DNA of 64,000 bases from Jeotgalibacillus soli (GCF_000829435.1 NZ_JXRP01000019.1:62001-126000); one strand, 5' to 3'. Shown: positions 1 to 9,243, counted from the stretch's first letter. The notes: a model not told the origin generated them from the letters alone. Made by a program: numbers and translations.

Positions 1-72
1 TACTATTTGCTGCTGAATTTCTCGGTCTGTTTGAAAAAACTTCACCAGATCAGCTAACGATTTTTTCTTCAT
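1..72 (-). CDS. Small basic protein, N-terminal part only (runs off the window)
   Basis: Reading leftward from an ATG at 72, 24 codons are open to the window edge; the peptide starts MKKKSLADLVKFF and is followed by a charged, Gln-rich stretch. A good ribosome binding site (AGAGGTG, six bases before the ATG) supports the start. I do not recognise the protein; the basic start with a short amphipathic segment is loosely like small FbpB-type proteins, but 24 residues do not allow a family call. The gene sits downstream of a plausible promoter that contains a LexA-like palindrome, so it may be damage-inducible. It lies next to yppG in the same direction. Confidence 0.5.
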   Translation of the reverse strand, partial: MKKKSLADLVKFFQTDREIQQQIV

Positions 73-90
73 CTTTCTCACCTCTCTATC

Positions 91-120
91 AGTATAACGA
101 ACATATATTCGATCCCACAA
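91..120 (-). promoter_or_regulatory. Putative sigma-A promoter with LexA-like box in the spacer
   Basis: On the minus strand a TTGTGG (115-120) and TATACT (91-96) are 18 bp apart. The spacer holds CGAACATATATTCG (98-111), which differs from the B. subtilis LexA consensus CGAACATATGTTCG at one position. A LexA site between -35 and -10 is the usual repressing position. The mismatch is in a conserved half-site base, so binding is inference. Confidence 0.4.
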
Positions 121-124
121 GCAT

Positions 125-150
125 AACGCCAGCAATTAATTGCTGGCGTT
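125..150. terminator. Perfect 26-bp palindrome downstream of yppG
   Basis: Two 13-nt arms (AACGCCAGCAATT and its complement) abut with no spacer and would fold into a strong hairpin just past the yppG stop. On the minus strand no T-run follows; on the plus strand a T-rich tract (TCAATTTTTA) does. It probably ends or processes the yppG transcript, but the orientation of the U-tract makes a standard minus-strand terminator uncertain. Confidence 0.4.
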
Positions 151-157
151 TCAATTT

Positions 158-640
158 TTATACTTTGGGGAATATTGAACCGATTCCCTTAACTAAAGAA
201 CCAAATTGCTGTGCGGTACTCATCATTTGTCCTGCTGTTGTCATAATCTTATTTACATCATAATGGCCTTTTTCAGTTTTAAAAGCCTCTATCCAAGAAG
301 ACTGTGATTGCGGTCTGCCACTTGGCTGAAAATTTGCCGGCATACCAAAAGGGGGCATTACTGGCGGCATCATAAAATTAGAAACGCCTTGTTGAGAAGA
401 ATAAGGCTTAGATGGTCCTTCTGAAGCACTGTTGGAATCCGTGTCCCCTTGTTGTGCTCCAAAAGGCTTTGGAGTCCCCTGCTTAACAGAATAAGGGTTT
501 TGAATTCCCTGTTGAGGACTGTAAAGATCCGTTCCCGCCTGATGAATATTGTAAGCTTGAGGAAGCATATATGGAGGAAACGGATATCCCATATTCATAG
601 GATAGTTCGCTGGCGGCTGATAATTATATATCCTGTACAT
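158..640 (-). CDS. yppG: YppG-like protein (spore-associated, Pro/Gln/Tyr-rich)
   Basis: About 160 residues. The N-terminal half is rich in Pro, Tyr, Gln, Gly and Met; the C-terminal 45 residues (SWIEAFKTEKGHYDVNKIM and on) carry the TAGQMMSTAQQFGSLVKGIG pattern that marks the YppG family. The middle holds five tandem decapeptides. The second of two close ATGs (640) has the better spacing to AAAGGGTG, so I chose it over 646. The family is found in spore formers; a coat or outer-layer role is likely from composition but not shown here. It lies between yppE and the small gene at the window edge, as in related genomes. Confidence 0.8.
   Translation of the reverse strand: MYRIYNYQPPANYPMNMGYPFPPYMLPQAYNIHQAGTDLYSPQQGIQNPYSVKQGTPKPFGAQQGDTDSNSASEGPSKPYSSQQGVSNFMMPPVMPPFGMPANFQPSGRPQSQSSWIEAFKTEKGHYDVNKIMTTAGQMMSTAQQFGSLVKGIGSIFPKV
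377..526 (-). repeat. Five tandem decapeptide repeats inside yppG
   Basis: The encoded units are LYSPQQGIQN, PYSVKQGTPK, PFGAQQGDTD, SNSASEGPSK and PYSSQQGVSN, an exact 10-residue (30-bp) period with consensus PYSxQQGxxK. The fourth unit is the most diverged. The DNA copies have drifted, so this is an old coding repeat rather than a recent slippage array. Confidence 0.75.
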
Positions 641-694
641 CTTCATTCACCCTTTTTTCTATACACTATTCTTGAATAGGATTAGGGGTGTCTA

Positions 695-1057
695 TCATTT
701 GTGCATAACATTCTCTACCTGTTCAAGAACAAAAAAACTGGACTGAACATAGCTTTTAAAGCGATTGTAGCTTGTTTCAGGAAAGAAGCACTGAACGGTT
801 AGTAACTCAATATTTTCAACCGTTGCCTTAATCTGGTTGGCATGAAGATTTTTCTGGTGATTCGCCTGTAAAAATGGGATAACAAGATCTTTCCACTCAT
901 TTGAAAGTTTATGTGCTCGGTCTGCAAAAGGCTTTACCTCTTGAAAGAAGTCGCCTTTATCCATTGCTATCCGACGTTTATCATACTCTTTCTCAGCTTC
1001 TTCTACCGTGTTCAGCAGTTCTTTCGTTAATTCCAACATTATTTGTTTATCATGCAT
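695..1057 (-). CDS. yppE: YppE family protein (DUF1798)
   Basis: 120-residue, soluble, helical and charged protein beginning MHDKQIMLELTKELL. It matches the YppE family in length, in the helical-bundle look and in its place opposite recU. An upstream ATG-less extension to 1084 exists, but AAAGGAG nine bases before the ATG at 1057 fixes the start. No function is established that I know of. It is transcribed toward yppG and divergently from recU. Confidence 0.8.
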   Translation of the reverse strand: MHDKQIMLELTKELLNTVEEAEKEYDKRRIAMDKGDFFQEVKPFADRAHKLSNEWKDLVIPFLQANHQKNLHANQIKATVENIELLTVQCFFPETSYNRFKSYVQSSFFVLEQVENVMHK

Positions 1058-1259
1058 TAGGTTGCACTCCTTTACAATTTCCAAACCTATTGTACCAAAA
1101 GATTATTTGGTTTTGGAATGAAACCTTTTGGACTAGTTATTCGTCTAATACTTTCAGTAGTCGACAAGAATCCTCTCATGAATCATACTTATGTCTAGTC
1201 TGTGTATTAAGTGCCGGCTGCCTGTCAATCTGATATGATTAGTATGTGAGGTGTTTTCT

Positions 1260-1877
1260 ATGGAGTTTCATTATCCAAACGGTAAAAAATTTATATCAAA
1301 AAAAGCGGAGACTGAACGAACCTCCATTCCATTTGTACACAACGCAAAATCTCATGGGAAACGCGGGATGACATTAGAGGAGGATCTAAACGAAACAAAT
1401 CAATATTATCTGGATAGAGGAAAAGCGGTTATCCATAAGAAGCCAACGCCCGTTCAAATTGTGAATGTCGATTATCCGAAACGAAGTGCTGCCGTAATAA
1501 AAGAAGCTTATTTTAAACAAGCTTCGACTACTGATTATAATGGTGTTTATAAGGGGTTTTATGTAGATTTCGAAGCAAAGGAGACGCGCAATGAAACTTC
1601 CTTTCCTTTGAAAAATTTTCATCCCCATCAAATTAATCATATGGATCAGGTTGTGACACATCAAGGACTTGCCTTTGTCATCATTCGTTTTTCTTTAACT
1701 GAAGAAATCTTTTTACTGCCTTTTAAGCAGTTAAAATTATACTGGGATCGCATGGAACAAGGCGGTCGCAAATCAATAACAAAAGATGAAATACAATCAG
1801 ATGGGTTTGCACTAAAACTAGGGTTGCAACCAAAAATTGATTACCTTAAAATTGTGGATCATATACTGCCCGTATAA
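1260..1877 (+). CDS. recU: Holliday junction resolvase RecU
   Basis: 205 residues; cleaves four-way DNA junctions late in homologous recombination and chromosome segregation, together with RuvAB and RecA. The RecU pattern is clear: an N-terminal stalk (FHYPNGKKF), the block [15 protein letters not shown], the catalytic stretch [19 protein letters not shown] with its Asp and Glu, and [10 protein letters not shown]. Start: GAGGTG lies seven bases before the ATG at 1260; the GTG at 1251 is part of that site and was rejected. ponA follows after 35 bp in the same direction, the conserved recU-ponA pair of Firmicutes. Confidence 0.95.
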   Translation: MEFHYPNGKKFISKKAETERTSIPFVHNAKSHGKRGMTLEEDLNETNQYYLDRGKAVIHKKPTPVQIVNVDYPKRSAAVIKEAYFKQASTTDYNGVYKGFYVDFEAKETRNETSFPLKNFHPHQINHMDQVVTHQGLAFVIIRFSLTEEIFLLPFKQLKLYWDRMEQGGRKSITKDEIQSDGFALKLGLQPKIDYLKIVDHILPV

Positions 1878-1912
1878 AATGGCAGGATTTGTTGAAAGTG
1901 AGGAAGATAGGT

Positions 1913-4621
1913 ATGGCTGAATATACATCCCGAGAAGAAAAAAGACGGGCTCAGCAAGCTTCGAAGAAAAAAGGAAACTCAAAAAAGAAACCAAAAAAAT
2001 CATTATGGAAACGTCTTATACTCGTTGTTTTCCTTCTAGGATTAGCTGGACTACTGGGTGGCGGAGGATTATTTGCCTACTATGTATTTCAAGCCCCAGA
2101 GCTGAATGAAGATGATTTTATCGATCCAGTAGCAACCGAATTCTATGATATGGATCAGAATTTAATTGGGAAAATTGGTGCGGAAAACCGGGAACTTGTG
2201 AATTATGAAGACATCCCTCCTATGGTCGAAAATGCTGTATTAGCGACAGAAGACGTCCGTTTTTACGAGCATAAGGGTGTTGATGTGATTCGCTTAGGAG
2301 GCGCTGTGCTCGCTAATATTACACGCGGGTTTGGTGCTGAGGGTGCAAGCACACTTACACAGCAGGTAATTAAACAATCTGTATTATCAGATGAAAAGTC
2401 ACTTGAGCGGAAAGCACAGGAAGCATGGCTTGCGTTTCAGCTCGAGCAGGAATACAGCAAAGAAGATATTTTAGAAATGTATCTCAATAAGATTTACTAC
2501 TCCGACGGTATTTATGGAATTAAAACAGCGGCAGATTACTATTACGGAGTTGAATTAAATGAGCTTGAGCTTCATCAAGCAGCTCTTTTAGCCGGGATGC
2601 CGCAGCGTCCAAATGCGTATAATCCATATGAAGATCCCGACTTAGCAAAGGAAAGACGAGATATTGTCCTTCGTCTTATGAATCAGCACGGAAAGATTAC
2701 TGAACAGGAAATGCAGGATGCTCAGGCAAAGGATATTATGGATGGCATTGTTGAACGTGAGGAAGAACGCAACACATTCGCAACTATTGAAGGTTATGAG
2801 GCATTTATTGATGTTGTAATCGATGAAGTTGAAGAGCTTGGAGATTACAATGTATATGAAGATGGATTAAAAATATACACAACGCTCGATCCAGATGCTC
2901 AAACAGAGGTAGAGAATGTATTAGATGGAGATATTATTAATTTCCCTACAGACATGGAAGATGCTGATGGTGAAGTTGAACGGTCTCAAGCTGGTGTTAC
3001 TCTGTTAGATACAAGTACCGGAGCTATTCGAGCGATTGGCGGCGGCAGAGACTACGGGCTACGTGATTTTAATCACGCGGTTGATATTAAACGCAGTCCG
3101 GGATCAACAATCAAACCATTGTTAGACTACGCACCTGCCATTGAGGAGCTAAAGTGGTCAACCGCTCATATTGTCATAGATGAACCATTTGCTTACGAAT
3201 CTGCACCAGACGTTCGCCCAAATAATTTTGATGGCAGATTTCTAGGTCCTATTACAATACGTCAAGCATTAGCTAATTCTAGAAACATCACTGCTATTAA
3301 GGCCTATAACGAAGCAGGACATGAAAATGCAACCGAATTTATTCATGGGCTAGGTTTACACTTTAAAGATGACTGTTCAGAGGGATCAGGAGGACTTTGT
3401 GAGAGTGCTTCAATCGGTGCGATCAATGATGGTACCAATACATTAGAAATGGCCGGTGCATATGCTGCATTTGGTAATAACGGAATTTATAATGAACCGT
3501 ACGCGATATCTGCCATTGAATTGCGTGATGGATCAACTATTGATACGGTTCCTGATTCTAATGTAGCAATGAGTGACTCTACAGCCTATATGATTACCGA
3601 TATGCTTAAGGATGTTATAGAAGATCCTTCTTATGGTACTGGCAGGGATGCAAGAATATCTGGGACGCCTGTCGCAGGTAAATCCGGAACGACAAACTAC
3701 CCTCAAGAGTTCCGTCAAGAAAATAATATTCCTTCTGACGGGGCACCTGATTCTTGGTTTTCAGGGTATACGACTCAATATACTGCCACTGTTTGGCTTG
3801 GTTATCCAAGAACATACAGCAATTATTTATCACCATCAGAACGGGTTGTTTCTCAAGAAATATTTAGAGAAGTAATGGAACGAGTTTCTGCTGAAATTGA
3901 TACACCAGACTTTGAACGTCCTGGAAGTGTTGTGGAAGTGGAAGTGGAAATTGGAACTAATCCACCGAAGCTTGCCAGTGCTTATACACCAGATAGCCGA
4001 AAAAGGATCGAGCTATTTATTAAAGGAACAGAACCTACTGAGATTTCAGAAGAATTTGTTGCTCCTGACCTAAATGCTCCTAGTGATTTAAAGGCTGATT
4101 ACAATGAAGAATCAAGTTCATTAACATTAAGCTGGGATCATGAACAAGAAGAGAATGATAATCGTTCTGTACAATTTGAAGTCAGCTACAGTACAAATGG
4201 ACGACCTTCTCAAGCTCTTTCAACTATTGATCAGAATGGACTTAATATTGAACTGGTAGAACCAGGATCAAGCTATGTATTCAGTGTAGTCGCCATAGCC
4301 GATGGTGAGCGAAGTGATCCAGCCACCCTCAATGTTCAAATCGATCAACGAGAAGAAGAGCCTGAAGAAGATGTAGATCCTGTTGAGGAGGAAACTCCAC
4401 CACCGGATGAAGAGAGTGAATCTGACAACGGTAACGGCCGAGGAAATGGCCGAGGAAATGGGCAGCCTGAAGATGATGATAACGGAAATAGTCCAGATGA
4501 TCAAAGTCCACCAGATGGTACTGGGGTTGATGATGAATCTACTAATCCTGAAAATCCAGAAGAACCAACAGATCCTGAGGACGCAGATGGTACGAGTGAA
4601 GAAATCCCAGATGGTGCTTAA
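1913..4621 (+). CDS. ponA: Class A penicillin-binding protein 1 (PonA)
   Basis: 902 residues; a bifunctional peptidoglycan glycosyltransferase and DD-transpeptidase anchored in the membrane. Order of parts: basic cytoplasmic tail, one membrane segment (about 35-58), GT51 domain with catalytic Glu in ATEDVRFYEH (about 113) and GASTLTQQ, then a transpeptidase domain with SxxK (STIK, 398-401), SRN and KSGT (about 590). A fibronectin type III-like domain follows (about 722-810) and then a 90-residue tail of Glu, Asp, Pro, Gly and Asn with GNGRGNGRGNG. GAGG nine bases before the ATG at 1913 sets the start; the TTG at 1889 has no site. Partner of recU. Confidence 0.95.
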   Translation: MAEYTSREEKRRAQQASKKKGNSKKKPKKSLWKRLILVVFLLGLAGLLGGGGLFAYYVFQAPELNEDDFIDPVATEFYDMDQNLIGKIGAENRELVNYEDIPPMVENAVLATEDVRFYEHKGVDVIRLGGAVLANITRGFGAEGASTLTQQVIKQSVLSDEKSLERKAQEAWLAFQLEQEYSKEDILEMYLNKIYYSDGIYGIKTAADYYYGVELNELELHQAALLAGMPQRPNAYNPYEDPDLAKERRDIVLRLMNQHGKITEQEMQDAQAKDIMDGIVEREEERNTFATIEGYEAFIDVVIDEVEELGDYNVYEDGLKIYTTLDPDAQTEVENVLDGDIINFPTDMEDADGEVERSQAGVTLLDTSTGAIRAIGGGRDYGLRDFNHAVDIKRSPGSTIKPLLDYAPAIEELKWSTAHIVIDEPFAYESAPDVRPNNFDGRFLGPITIRQALANSRNITAIKAYNEAGHENATEFIHGLGLHFKDDCSEGSGGLCESASIGAINDGTNTLEMAGAYAAFGNNGIYNEPYAISAIELRDGSTIDTVPDSNVAMSDSTAYMITDMLKDVIEDPSYGTGRDARISGTPVAGKSGTTNYPQEFRQENNIPSDGAPDSWFSGYTTQYTATVWLGYPRTYSNYLSPSERVVSQEIFREVMERVSAEIDTPDFERPGSVVEVEVEIGTNPPKLASAYTPDSRKRIELFIKGTEPTEISEEFVAPDLNAPSDLKADYNEESSSLTLSWDHEQEENDNRSVQFEVSYSTNGRPSQALSTIDQNGLNIELVEPGSSYVFSVVAIADGERSDPATLNVQIDQREEEPEEDVDPVEEETPPPDEESESDNGNGRGNGRGNGQPEDDDNGNSPDDQSPPDGTGVDDESTNPENPEEPTDPEDADGTSEEIPDGA

Positions 4622-4641
4622 AATTTTTAACCCTCGAATTC

Positions 4642-4688
4642 AGAAAACGCACGCAGCAATTATTTGCTACGTGCGTTTTCTTTTTTTC
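4642..4688 (+). terminator. Rho-independent terminator of ponA
   Basis: Arms AGAAAACGCACG (4642-4653) and CGTGCGTTTTCT (4670-4681), extended inside by GCAA/TTGC, are followed by a T-run. The stem overlaps the last codons of convergent ypoC. On the minus strand no T-run follows, so it serves ponA. Confidence 0.85.
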
Positions 4689-5182
4689 ATTACACGATCT
4701 TTTTCAATCGCTTTATGCAGCTCTGTAATTAGTTCTCCAAGCTGGATATAAGAAAAATAAACAGCAGGCCGATTTACAATAAAAGATACTCTTTCAACTG
4801 GATTAACAAATGAAATAGACAGACCCGGAACTGCACTTTCCCATTCCTTCAGCTGAACCGAACGCCCATTTGACCAGAACAGCATCATGAATAGGATTGC
4901 TATTGCTTTAATCATTAAGGGTTCTGATTCTTTACTCCGCTCCTCAAAAATAGGATAAAGCTCCTCCTGCAGTATTTTCCATTCTCCCAATAAAATTGGG
5001 AGCCAATGTTCAAATTGCTCCCATGGTGGGTAGTGGGCAAAGTATTCTGCCTGTATATCAGGAAAGAACAACGGTTCAAAAAGAGTTCTTTCACTTTTTT
5101 CTTCTGAAAGAACTAATTGATCAGTTGAAAAAAAAAGAGGATTTAAATACCTTTCCCTTAACACAATTAAATGTTCACTCAT
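4667..5182 (-). CDS. ypoC: YpoC family protein
   Basis: 171 residues, soluble. Recognised by position directly after nth and by family features such as the YFAHYPPWEQ block near residue 50 and a long helical C-terminal half ending in a basic tail (KKRKRT). Start and stop codons of nth and ypoC share ATGA, so translation is probably coupled. Function unknown; co-occurrence with nth and dnaD suggests DNA metabolism, but this is only context. Confidence 0.8.
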   Translation of the reverse strand: MSEHLIVLRERYLNPLFFSTDQLVLSEEKSERTLFEPLFFPDIQAEYFAHYPPWEQFEHWLPILLGEWKILQEELYPIFEERSKESEPLMIKAIAILFMMLFWSNGRSVQLKEWESAVPGLSISFVNPVERVSFIVNRPAVYFSYIQLGELITELHKAIEKDRVMKKRKRT

Positions 5183-5844
5183 ACACTCGTTTCCTTTTCC
5201 ATTATCTTTGTGCGTTTTTTCCCTTCACGACATACTGAAAGCAGTGGACAACTATCACATTGAGGTGATTGGGCTTTACAGTGATATCGTCCAAAAAAGA
5301 TGAAACGATGATGTGTATCAGACCATTTCTCTTTTGGGATTTTTCTCATTAATGTTTTCTCTACCTCAAGCACACTGTCTTTCCACCTGCATATGCCTAG
5401 TCGTTTTGAAACTCGCTCAACATGCGTATCCACAGCGATAGCAGGTTCACCAAAGGCCACCGAAACAACAACATTTGCCGTTTTTCTGCCTACCCCAGGC
5501 AATGTAGTAAGTTCAGCGTGCTCTCTCGGAACCTCTCCCCCATAGTGTTCAAGAAGTCTTTGGCAAAGATTGCGAATGTGCTTCGCTTTATTGCGATATA
5601 ACCCTATTGATCTGATATCCGACTGTAGTTCCTCAAGCGATACCGCTAAATAATCTTCAGGGGTTTTATATTTTTGGAAAAGTGATTTCGTCACTTTATT
5701 GACGAGTACGTCGGTGCACTGTGCCGATAACAGTACAGCTATGGTTAATTCAAAAGGGTTATTGTGCACTAGCTCACAATGTGCATCTGGAAACATCTTT
5801 TCCATTTTATCTAAGCAAAATCGAATATCAGCTTTGGTTAACAT
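5179..5844 (-). CDS. nth: Endonuclease III (DNA glycosylase/AP lyase)
   Basis: 221 residues; removes oxidised pyrimidines and nicks the abasic site in base excision repair. The helix-hairpin-helix LPGVGRKTANVV carries the catalytic Lys, and VDTHVERVSKRLG carries the catalytic Asp. A C-terminal 4Fe-4S loop is present with four Cys (CKAQSPQCDSCPLLSVC). AAGGAGGG precedes the ATG. It is in an operon dnaD-nth-ypoC, downstream of asnS. Confidence 0.95.
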   Translation of the reverse strand: MLTKADIRFCLDKMEKMFPDAHCELVHNNPFELTIAVLLSAQCTDVLVNKVTKSLFQKYKTPEDYLAVSLEELQSDIRSIGLYRNKAKHIRNLCQRLLEHYGGEVPREHAELTTLPGVGRKTANVVVSVAFGEPAIAVDTHVERVSKRLGICRWKDSVLEVEKTLMRKIPKEKWSDTHHRFIFFGRYHCKAQSPQCDSCPLLSVCREGKKRTKIMEKETSV

Positions 5845-5859
5845 AGTCGTTCTCCCTCC

Positions 5860-6567
5860 TTATTGTTCAAGCCAGTTATAAAAAGGGACTTTTTTTGTCT
5901 TTGCAGTTTCTTGCATCTGCTCTGGCTTCGATGTGGCGGTCGTTTGACGAAACTTCTCGCCTTGCTTTCTTGCTTGATCGACTGTAGTTATTCTCTGCTT
6001 CTTCCATTCAAACAAAATACGGTCAATATAGCGAAAATTTAACTTATTAGAAATAACAGCTTCCCTTAGTGCTGATTTAATTAATTCCGTGCTTTGATGA
6101 TCCTGATCGATCCACATCGCAAGCGTTTCACATTCGAGAGGAGAAAGCGGACGACCAAATTCCTGTTCGAAAATGGTATATAGGTCTGTCTGGGATTGCA
6201 AAGTGTCTTCAAGTTTAGTCTGTCGCTGATCCGTTTCTAGCTTGTCCATTATCGTTTTCCACAGTGGAAATAGTGAATAATTTTCTTGACGTACTCCATC
6301 AACTGACGTTTCTTCAATGGTTAAAAATCCTCGTGTTATAAGCTTTTGAATTATAGAGAAACACTTGGTTGCTGTAATCGTCATACGGTTTGAAAGCTCT
6401 TCAGGTGTAGGAAAAGCATTTCCTTTCTCAATAAACGTGTGCAGATGCAGCAAAAGCATACACTCTTCCTCATTTAGGTTAAAAGAAGGGTAATGCTTAA
6501 GCAGAATGACGGGGACAGACACATGACCTTCTGCAAGCCAAGTTGTCCAAGATAATTGTTGATTCAT
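5860..6567 (-). CDS. dnaD: DNA replication initiation protein DnaD
   Basis: 235 residues; with DnaB and DnaI loads the replicative helicase at oriC and at restarted forks. An N-terminal winged-helix region (about 30-95, LNEEECMLLLHLHTF and PTPEELSNRM) is followed by the DnaB2/DnaD C-terminal domain with FGRPLSPLECETLAMW and the end motif NKLNFRYIDRILFEW. AAGGAGG six bases before the ATG supports the start. Nth follows after 15 bp. Confidence 0.93.
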   Translation of the reverse strand: MNQQLSWTTWLAEGHVSVPVILLKHYPSFNLNEEECMLLLHLHTFIEKGNAFPTPEELSNRMTITATKCFSIIQKLITRGFLTIEETSVDGVRQENYSLFPLWKTIMDKLETDQRQTKLEDTLQSQTDLYTIFEQEFGRPLSPLECETLAMWIDQDHQSTELIKSALREAVISNKLNFRYIDRILFEWKKQRITTVDQARKQGEKFRQTTATSKPEQMQETAKTKKVPFYNWLEQ

Positions 6568-6592
6568 ATTCTTTCCTCCTTACCAGTCGTTG

Positions 6593-6628
6593 AAAAAGAC
6601 CGAACAGTACGTTCTGCACCGTTCGGTC
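6593..6628 (-). terminator. Terminator after asnS
   Basis: On the minus strand GACCGAAC (6621-6628) pairs with GTTCGGTC (6598-6605), then TTTTTC. It separates asnS from dnaD, which may still receive read-through. Confidence 0.7.
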
Positions 6629-6650
6629 GTATCTGATAGTCATACCATGG

Positions 6651-7943
6651 TTAAGGATATAAACGGTTAAGCAAACGTGGAAACGGAATGGATTCGCGTA
6701 CATGCTCAACTCCGCTAATCCAAGCAACCGTCCTTTCTAGGCCTAAACCAAATCCTGAATGCGGCACTGATCCATATTGCCTTAGTTCAGTGTACCACTT
6801 ATAAGCTTCCGGATCGAGATTATGCTCTTCAAGACGCTGCTTTAATAGGCTTAGGTCATGAATACGCTCAGATCCGCCGATGATTTCCCCGTACCCTTCA
6901 GGGGCAATAAGGTCAGCACAAAGAACCACTTCTTCTCTAGTCGGGTCTGGCTGCATATAAAACGGTTTTAAGCTTGTAGGATAATGCGTAATAAAGACAG
7001 GCTTATCATAGCTTTCCGCAATTGCTGTTTCATGTGGTGCACCAAGATCGTCACCCCATTTAATATCTGTAAACCCTTTTTCATGTAAAAATTCAATCGC
7101 TTTATCATAGCTGATGCGAGGAAACGGTGCTTTAATATTTTCCAGCACTGACGTATCTCTTCCAAGTCTTGTCAGCTCAAGCTTACAGTTGTTCAATACC
7201 GATTGAACTACAAACGAAACATACTCTTCTTGTACAACTAGGTTATCTTCAAACTCATAAAACGCCATTTCCGGTTCGATCATCCAAAACTCGATTAAAT
7301 GACGACGCGTTTTCGATTTTTCAGCCCTGAAGGTTGGACCGAATGAAAATACTTTTCCTAAAGCCATTGCAGCTGCTTCCATGTAAAGCTGGCCGCTTTG
7401 TGATAGATAAGCATCCTCATCAAAATATTTTGTGTGAAAAAGCTCCGAAGTTCCTTCTGGTGCACTTCCAGTTAAAATTGGCGGATCAACCTTTACAAAT
7501 CCTTCTTTATTGAAAAATTCATAGGTAGCACGAATAATTTCGTTGCGAATTTTCATTACAGCATGCTGACGGTTTGAACGAAGCCAAAGATGACGGTGAT
7601 CCATCAGGAACTCTGTACCATGCTCTTTTGGTGTGATTGGATAATCAATTGCTTCATGAATGACCTTCAGATCATTTACAAGAAGCTCATATCCAAATGG
7701 AGATCGCTCGTCGACTTGAATTGTCCCGGTAACGTATAAAGAAGTCTCCTGTGTTATGGATTTTGCTTTTTGAAAAATCTCATCACCTACGTCATTTTTA
7801 ACAACCACTCCCTGGATAAAGCCTGAGCCGTCACGCAATTGTAAAAAGGCGATTTTACCGCTTGAGCGCTTATTTCCAAGCCATGCACCAATGGTGACTT
7901 CCTGACCAATGTGCTGGCTTACATTTGCTATCATTGTTTTCAC
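6651..7943 (-). CDS. asnS: Asparaginyl-tRNA synthetase
   Basis: 430 residues; charges tRNA-Asn. The N-terminal OB-fold anticodon domain ([20 protein letters not shown]) is followed by a class IIb catalytic core with motif 1 ([15 protein letters not shown]), motif 2 ([17 protein letters not shown]) and motif 3 ([15 protein letters not shown] near the C-terminus). GGAGGG eight bases before a GTG at 7943 favours the GTG start over the ATG three codons on. It is followed by a terminator and dnaD, preceded by aspB. Confidence 0.95.
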   Translation of the reverse strand: MKTMIANVSQHIGQEVTIGAWLGNKRSSGKIAFLQLRDGSGFIQGVVVKNDVGDEIFQKAKSITQETSLYVTGTIQVDERSPFGYELLVNDLKVIHEAIDYPITPKEHGTEFLMDHRHLWLRSNRQHAVMKIRNEIIRATYEFFNKEGFVKVDPPILTGSAPEGTSELFHTKYFDEDAYLSQSGQLYMEAAAMALGKVFSFGPTFRAEKSKTRRHLIEFWMIEPEMAFYEFEDNLVVQEEYVSFVVQSVLNNCKLELTRLGRDTSVLENIKAPFPRISYDKAIEFLHEKGFTDIKWGDDLGAPHETAIAESYDKPVFITHYPTSLKPFYMQPDPTREEVVLCADLIAPEGYGEIIGGSERIHDLSLLKQRLEEHNLDPEAYKWYTELRQYGSVPHSGFGLGLERTVAWISGVEHVRESIPFPRLLNRLYP

Positions 7944-8030
7944 GTTTAATTCCCTCCAAAAACTATGCCTTTAGTGCTTTATTTTAACCATGTTAATAAC
8001 TGAAATGTTTACTATCTAATCAATCAACAA

Positions 8031-9227
8031 TTAAGATCGCTTCGAATGCTCTATCACATATTGAGCTATTCTATCGAGTGCTGTTTCAAAGGATGTTAGA
8101 TCGGTTGCATAGGATAGACGGATGTTATCGTCAACACCAAAGCCTGAACCCGGTATTACGGCTACATTTGCTTTTTCAAGTAAATCTGTTACAAATTCAT
8201 CTACTGTAGAAAATCCGCATGCTTCAGCCGCTTCTTTCACATTCGGGAATAAGTAGAATGCTCCTTGTGGCTTGATGCATCTAAAACCTGGAATTGCATT
8301 AAGTGCCTCAAAGACTTTATTTAATCTTTCCTCAAAGGCAGCTCTCATCTCTTCAACCGGTTCTTGGGTTCCTGTGTAAGCAGCGATCGCACCAAACTGG
8401 GCCGTGGTGGTTGGGTTTGAAGTCGAATGACTAGCCAAATTAGTCATTGCTTTAATAATTTCTTTGTTGCCGCCAGCGTAACCAATTCTCCACCCTGTCA
8501 TCGAGTGTGATTTTGAAACACCATTGATCACAATCGTTTGCTCCTTTATTTCATCTGAAATAGAAGCAATCGAAACATGCTTTGCATTGCCGTAGATCAA
8601 CTTTTCATAAATTTCATCTGATACGATTAGGATGTTATTCTCCAAGCAAACCTTTGCAAGTGCTTCAAGCTCCTCAGCTGAATAGATCATCCCGGTTGGA
8701 TTACTTGGTGAGTTAATGATAATCGCTTTAGTCTTACTGTTTATCACTTTTTCAAGCTGTTCCGGAGTAATCTTGTAAGATTGATCCTCTGTTCCTTCAA
8801 TATAAACCGGATTTCCTCCTGCAAGTTTTACTTGTTCAGGATAGCTTACCCAATATGGTGCTGGAATAATAACTTCATCTTCTTCATTTAAAACCGCTTG
8901 AAATAAACAATAAAGTACATGCTTCGCACCGCTTCCGACAAAGACTTCACTCGCATCATAATTTATCTGCTGATCCTCTTTAAATTTATTAATAATCGCA
9001 TTTTTCAATGATAGTAATCCAGCAGCTGGCGTGTATTTCGTTTCACCAGCTTTCATGGATTCATATGCTGCTTCTATAATATGATTGGGTGTATTAAAGT
9101 CTGGCTCACCTGCTCCAAGACCAATCACATCTTTCCCTTGTGCCTTTAATTCTTTGGCTTTTGCCGTAATGGCTAAAGTTGATGAAGGTGTTAAAGCTTT
9201 TACGCGATCTGCAAGCAATTGACTCAT
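8031..9227 (-). CDS. aspB: Aspartate aminotransferase
   Basis: 398 residues; PLP enzyme that interconverts aspartate/2-oxoglutarate and oxaloacetate/glutamate. Class I fold signatures are GLGAGEPDFNTP, NSPSNPTGMIYS, SDEIYEKLIYG and the PLP-Lys region VSKSHSMTGWRIGYAGG. The ATG at 9227 gives the family length and has GAGGAG upstream; the open frame to 9293 overlaps ypmB and was not used. The gene lies in a ypmA-ypmB-aspB-asnS-dnaD-nth-ypoC run. Aspartate from AspB also serves panD and dapB pathways in this window. Confidence 0.93.
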   Translation of the reverse strand: MSQLLADRVKALTPSSTLAITAKAKELKAQGKDVIGLGAGEPDFNTPNHIIEAAYESMKAGETKYTPAAGLLSLKNAIINKFKEDQQINYDASEVFVGSGAKHVLYCLFQAVLNEEDEVIIPAPYWVSYPEQVKLAGGNPVYIEGTEDQSYKITPEQLEKVINSKTKAIIINSPSNPTGMIYSAEELEALAKVCLENNILIVSDEIYEKLIYGNAKHVSIASISDEIKEQTIVINGVSKSHSMTGWRIGYAGGNKEIIKAMTNLASHSTSNPTTTAQFGAIAAYTGTQEPVEEMRAAFEERLNKVFEALNAIPGFRCIKPQGAFYLFPNVKEAAEACGFSTVDEFVTDLLEKANVAVIPGSGFGVDDNIRLSYATDLTSFETALDRIAQYVIEHSKRS

Positions 9228-9243
9228 TCTGTTTTCCACTCCT

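Noticed and set aside
901-1233. 110-codon plus-strand frame upstream of recU
   Set aside because: Mostly antisense to yppE, no RBS, and the recU promoter region should lie here.
4383-4751. 122-codon plus-strand frame over the ponA tail
   Set aside because: Shifted frame of the low-complexity acidic coding sequence, running through the terminator.
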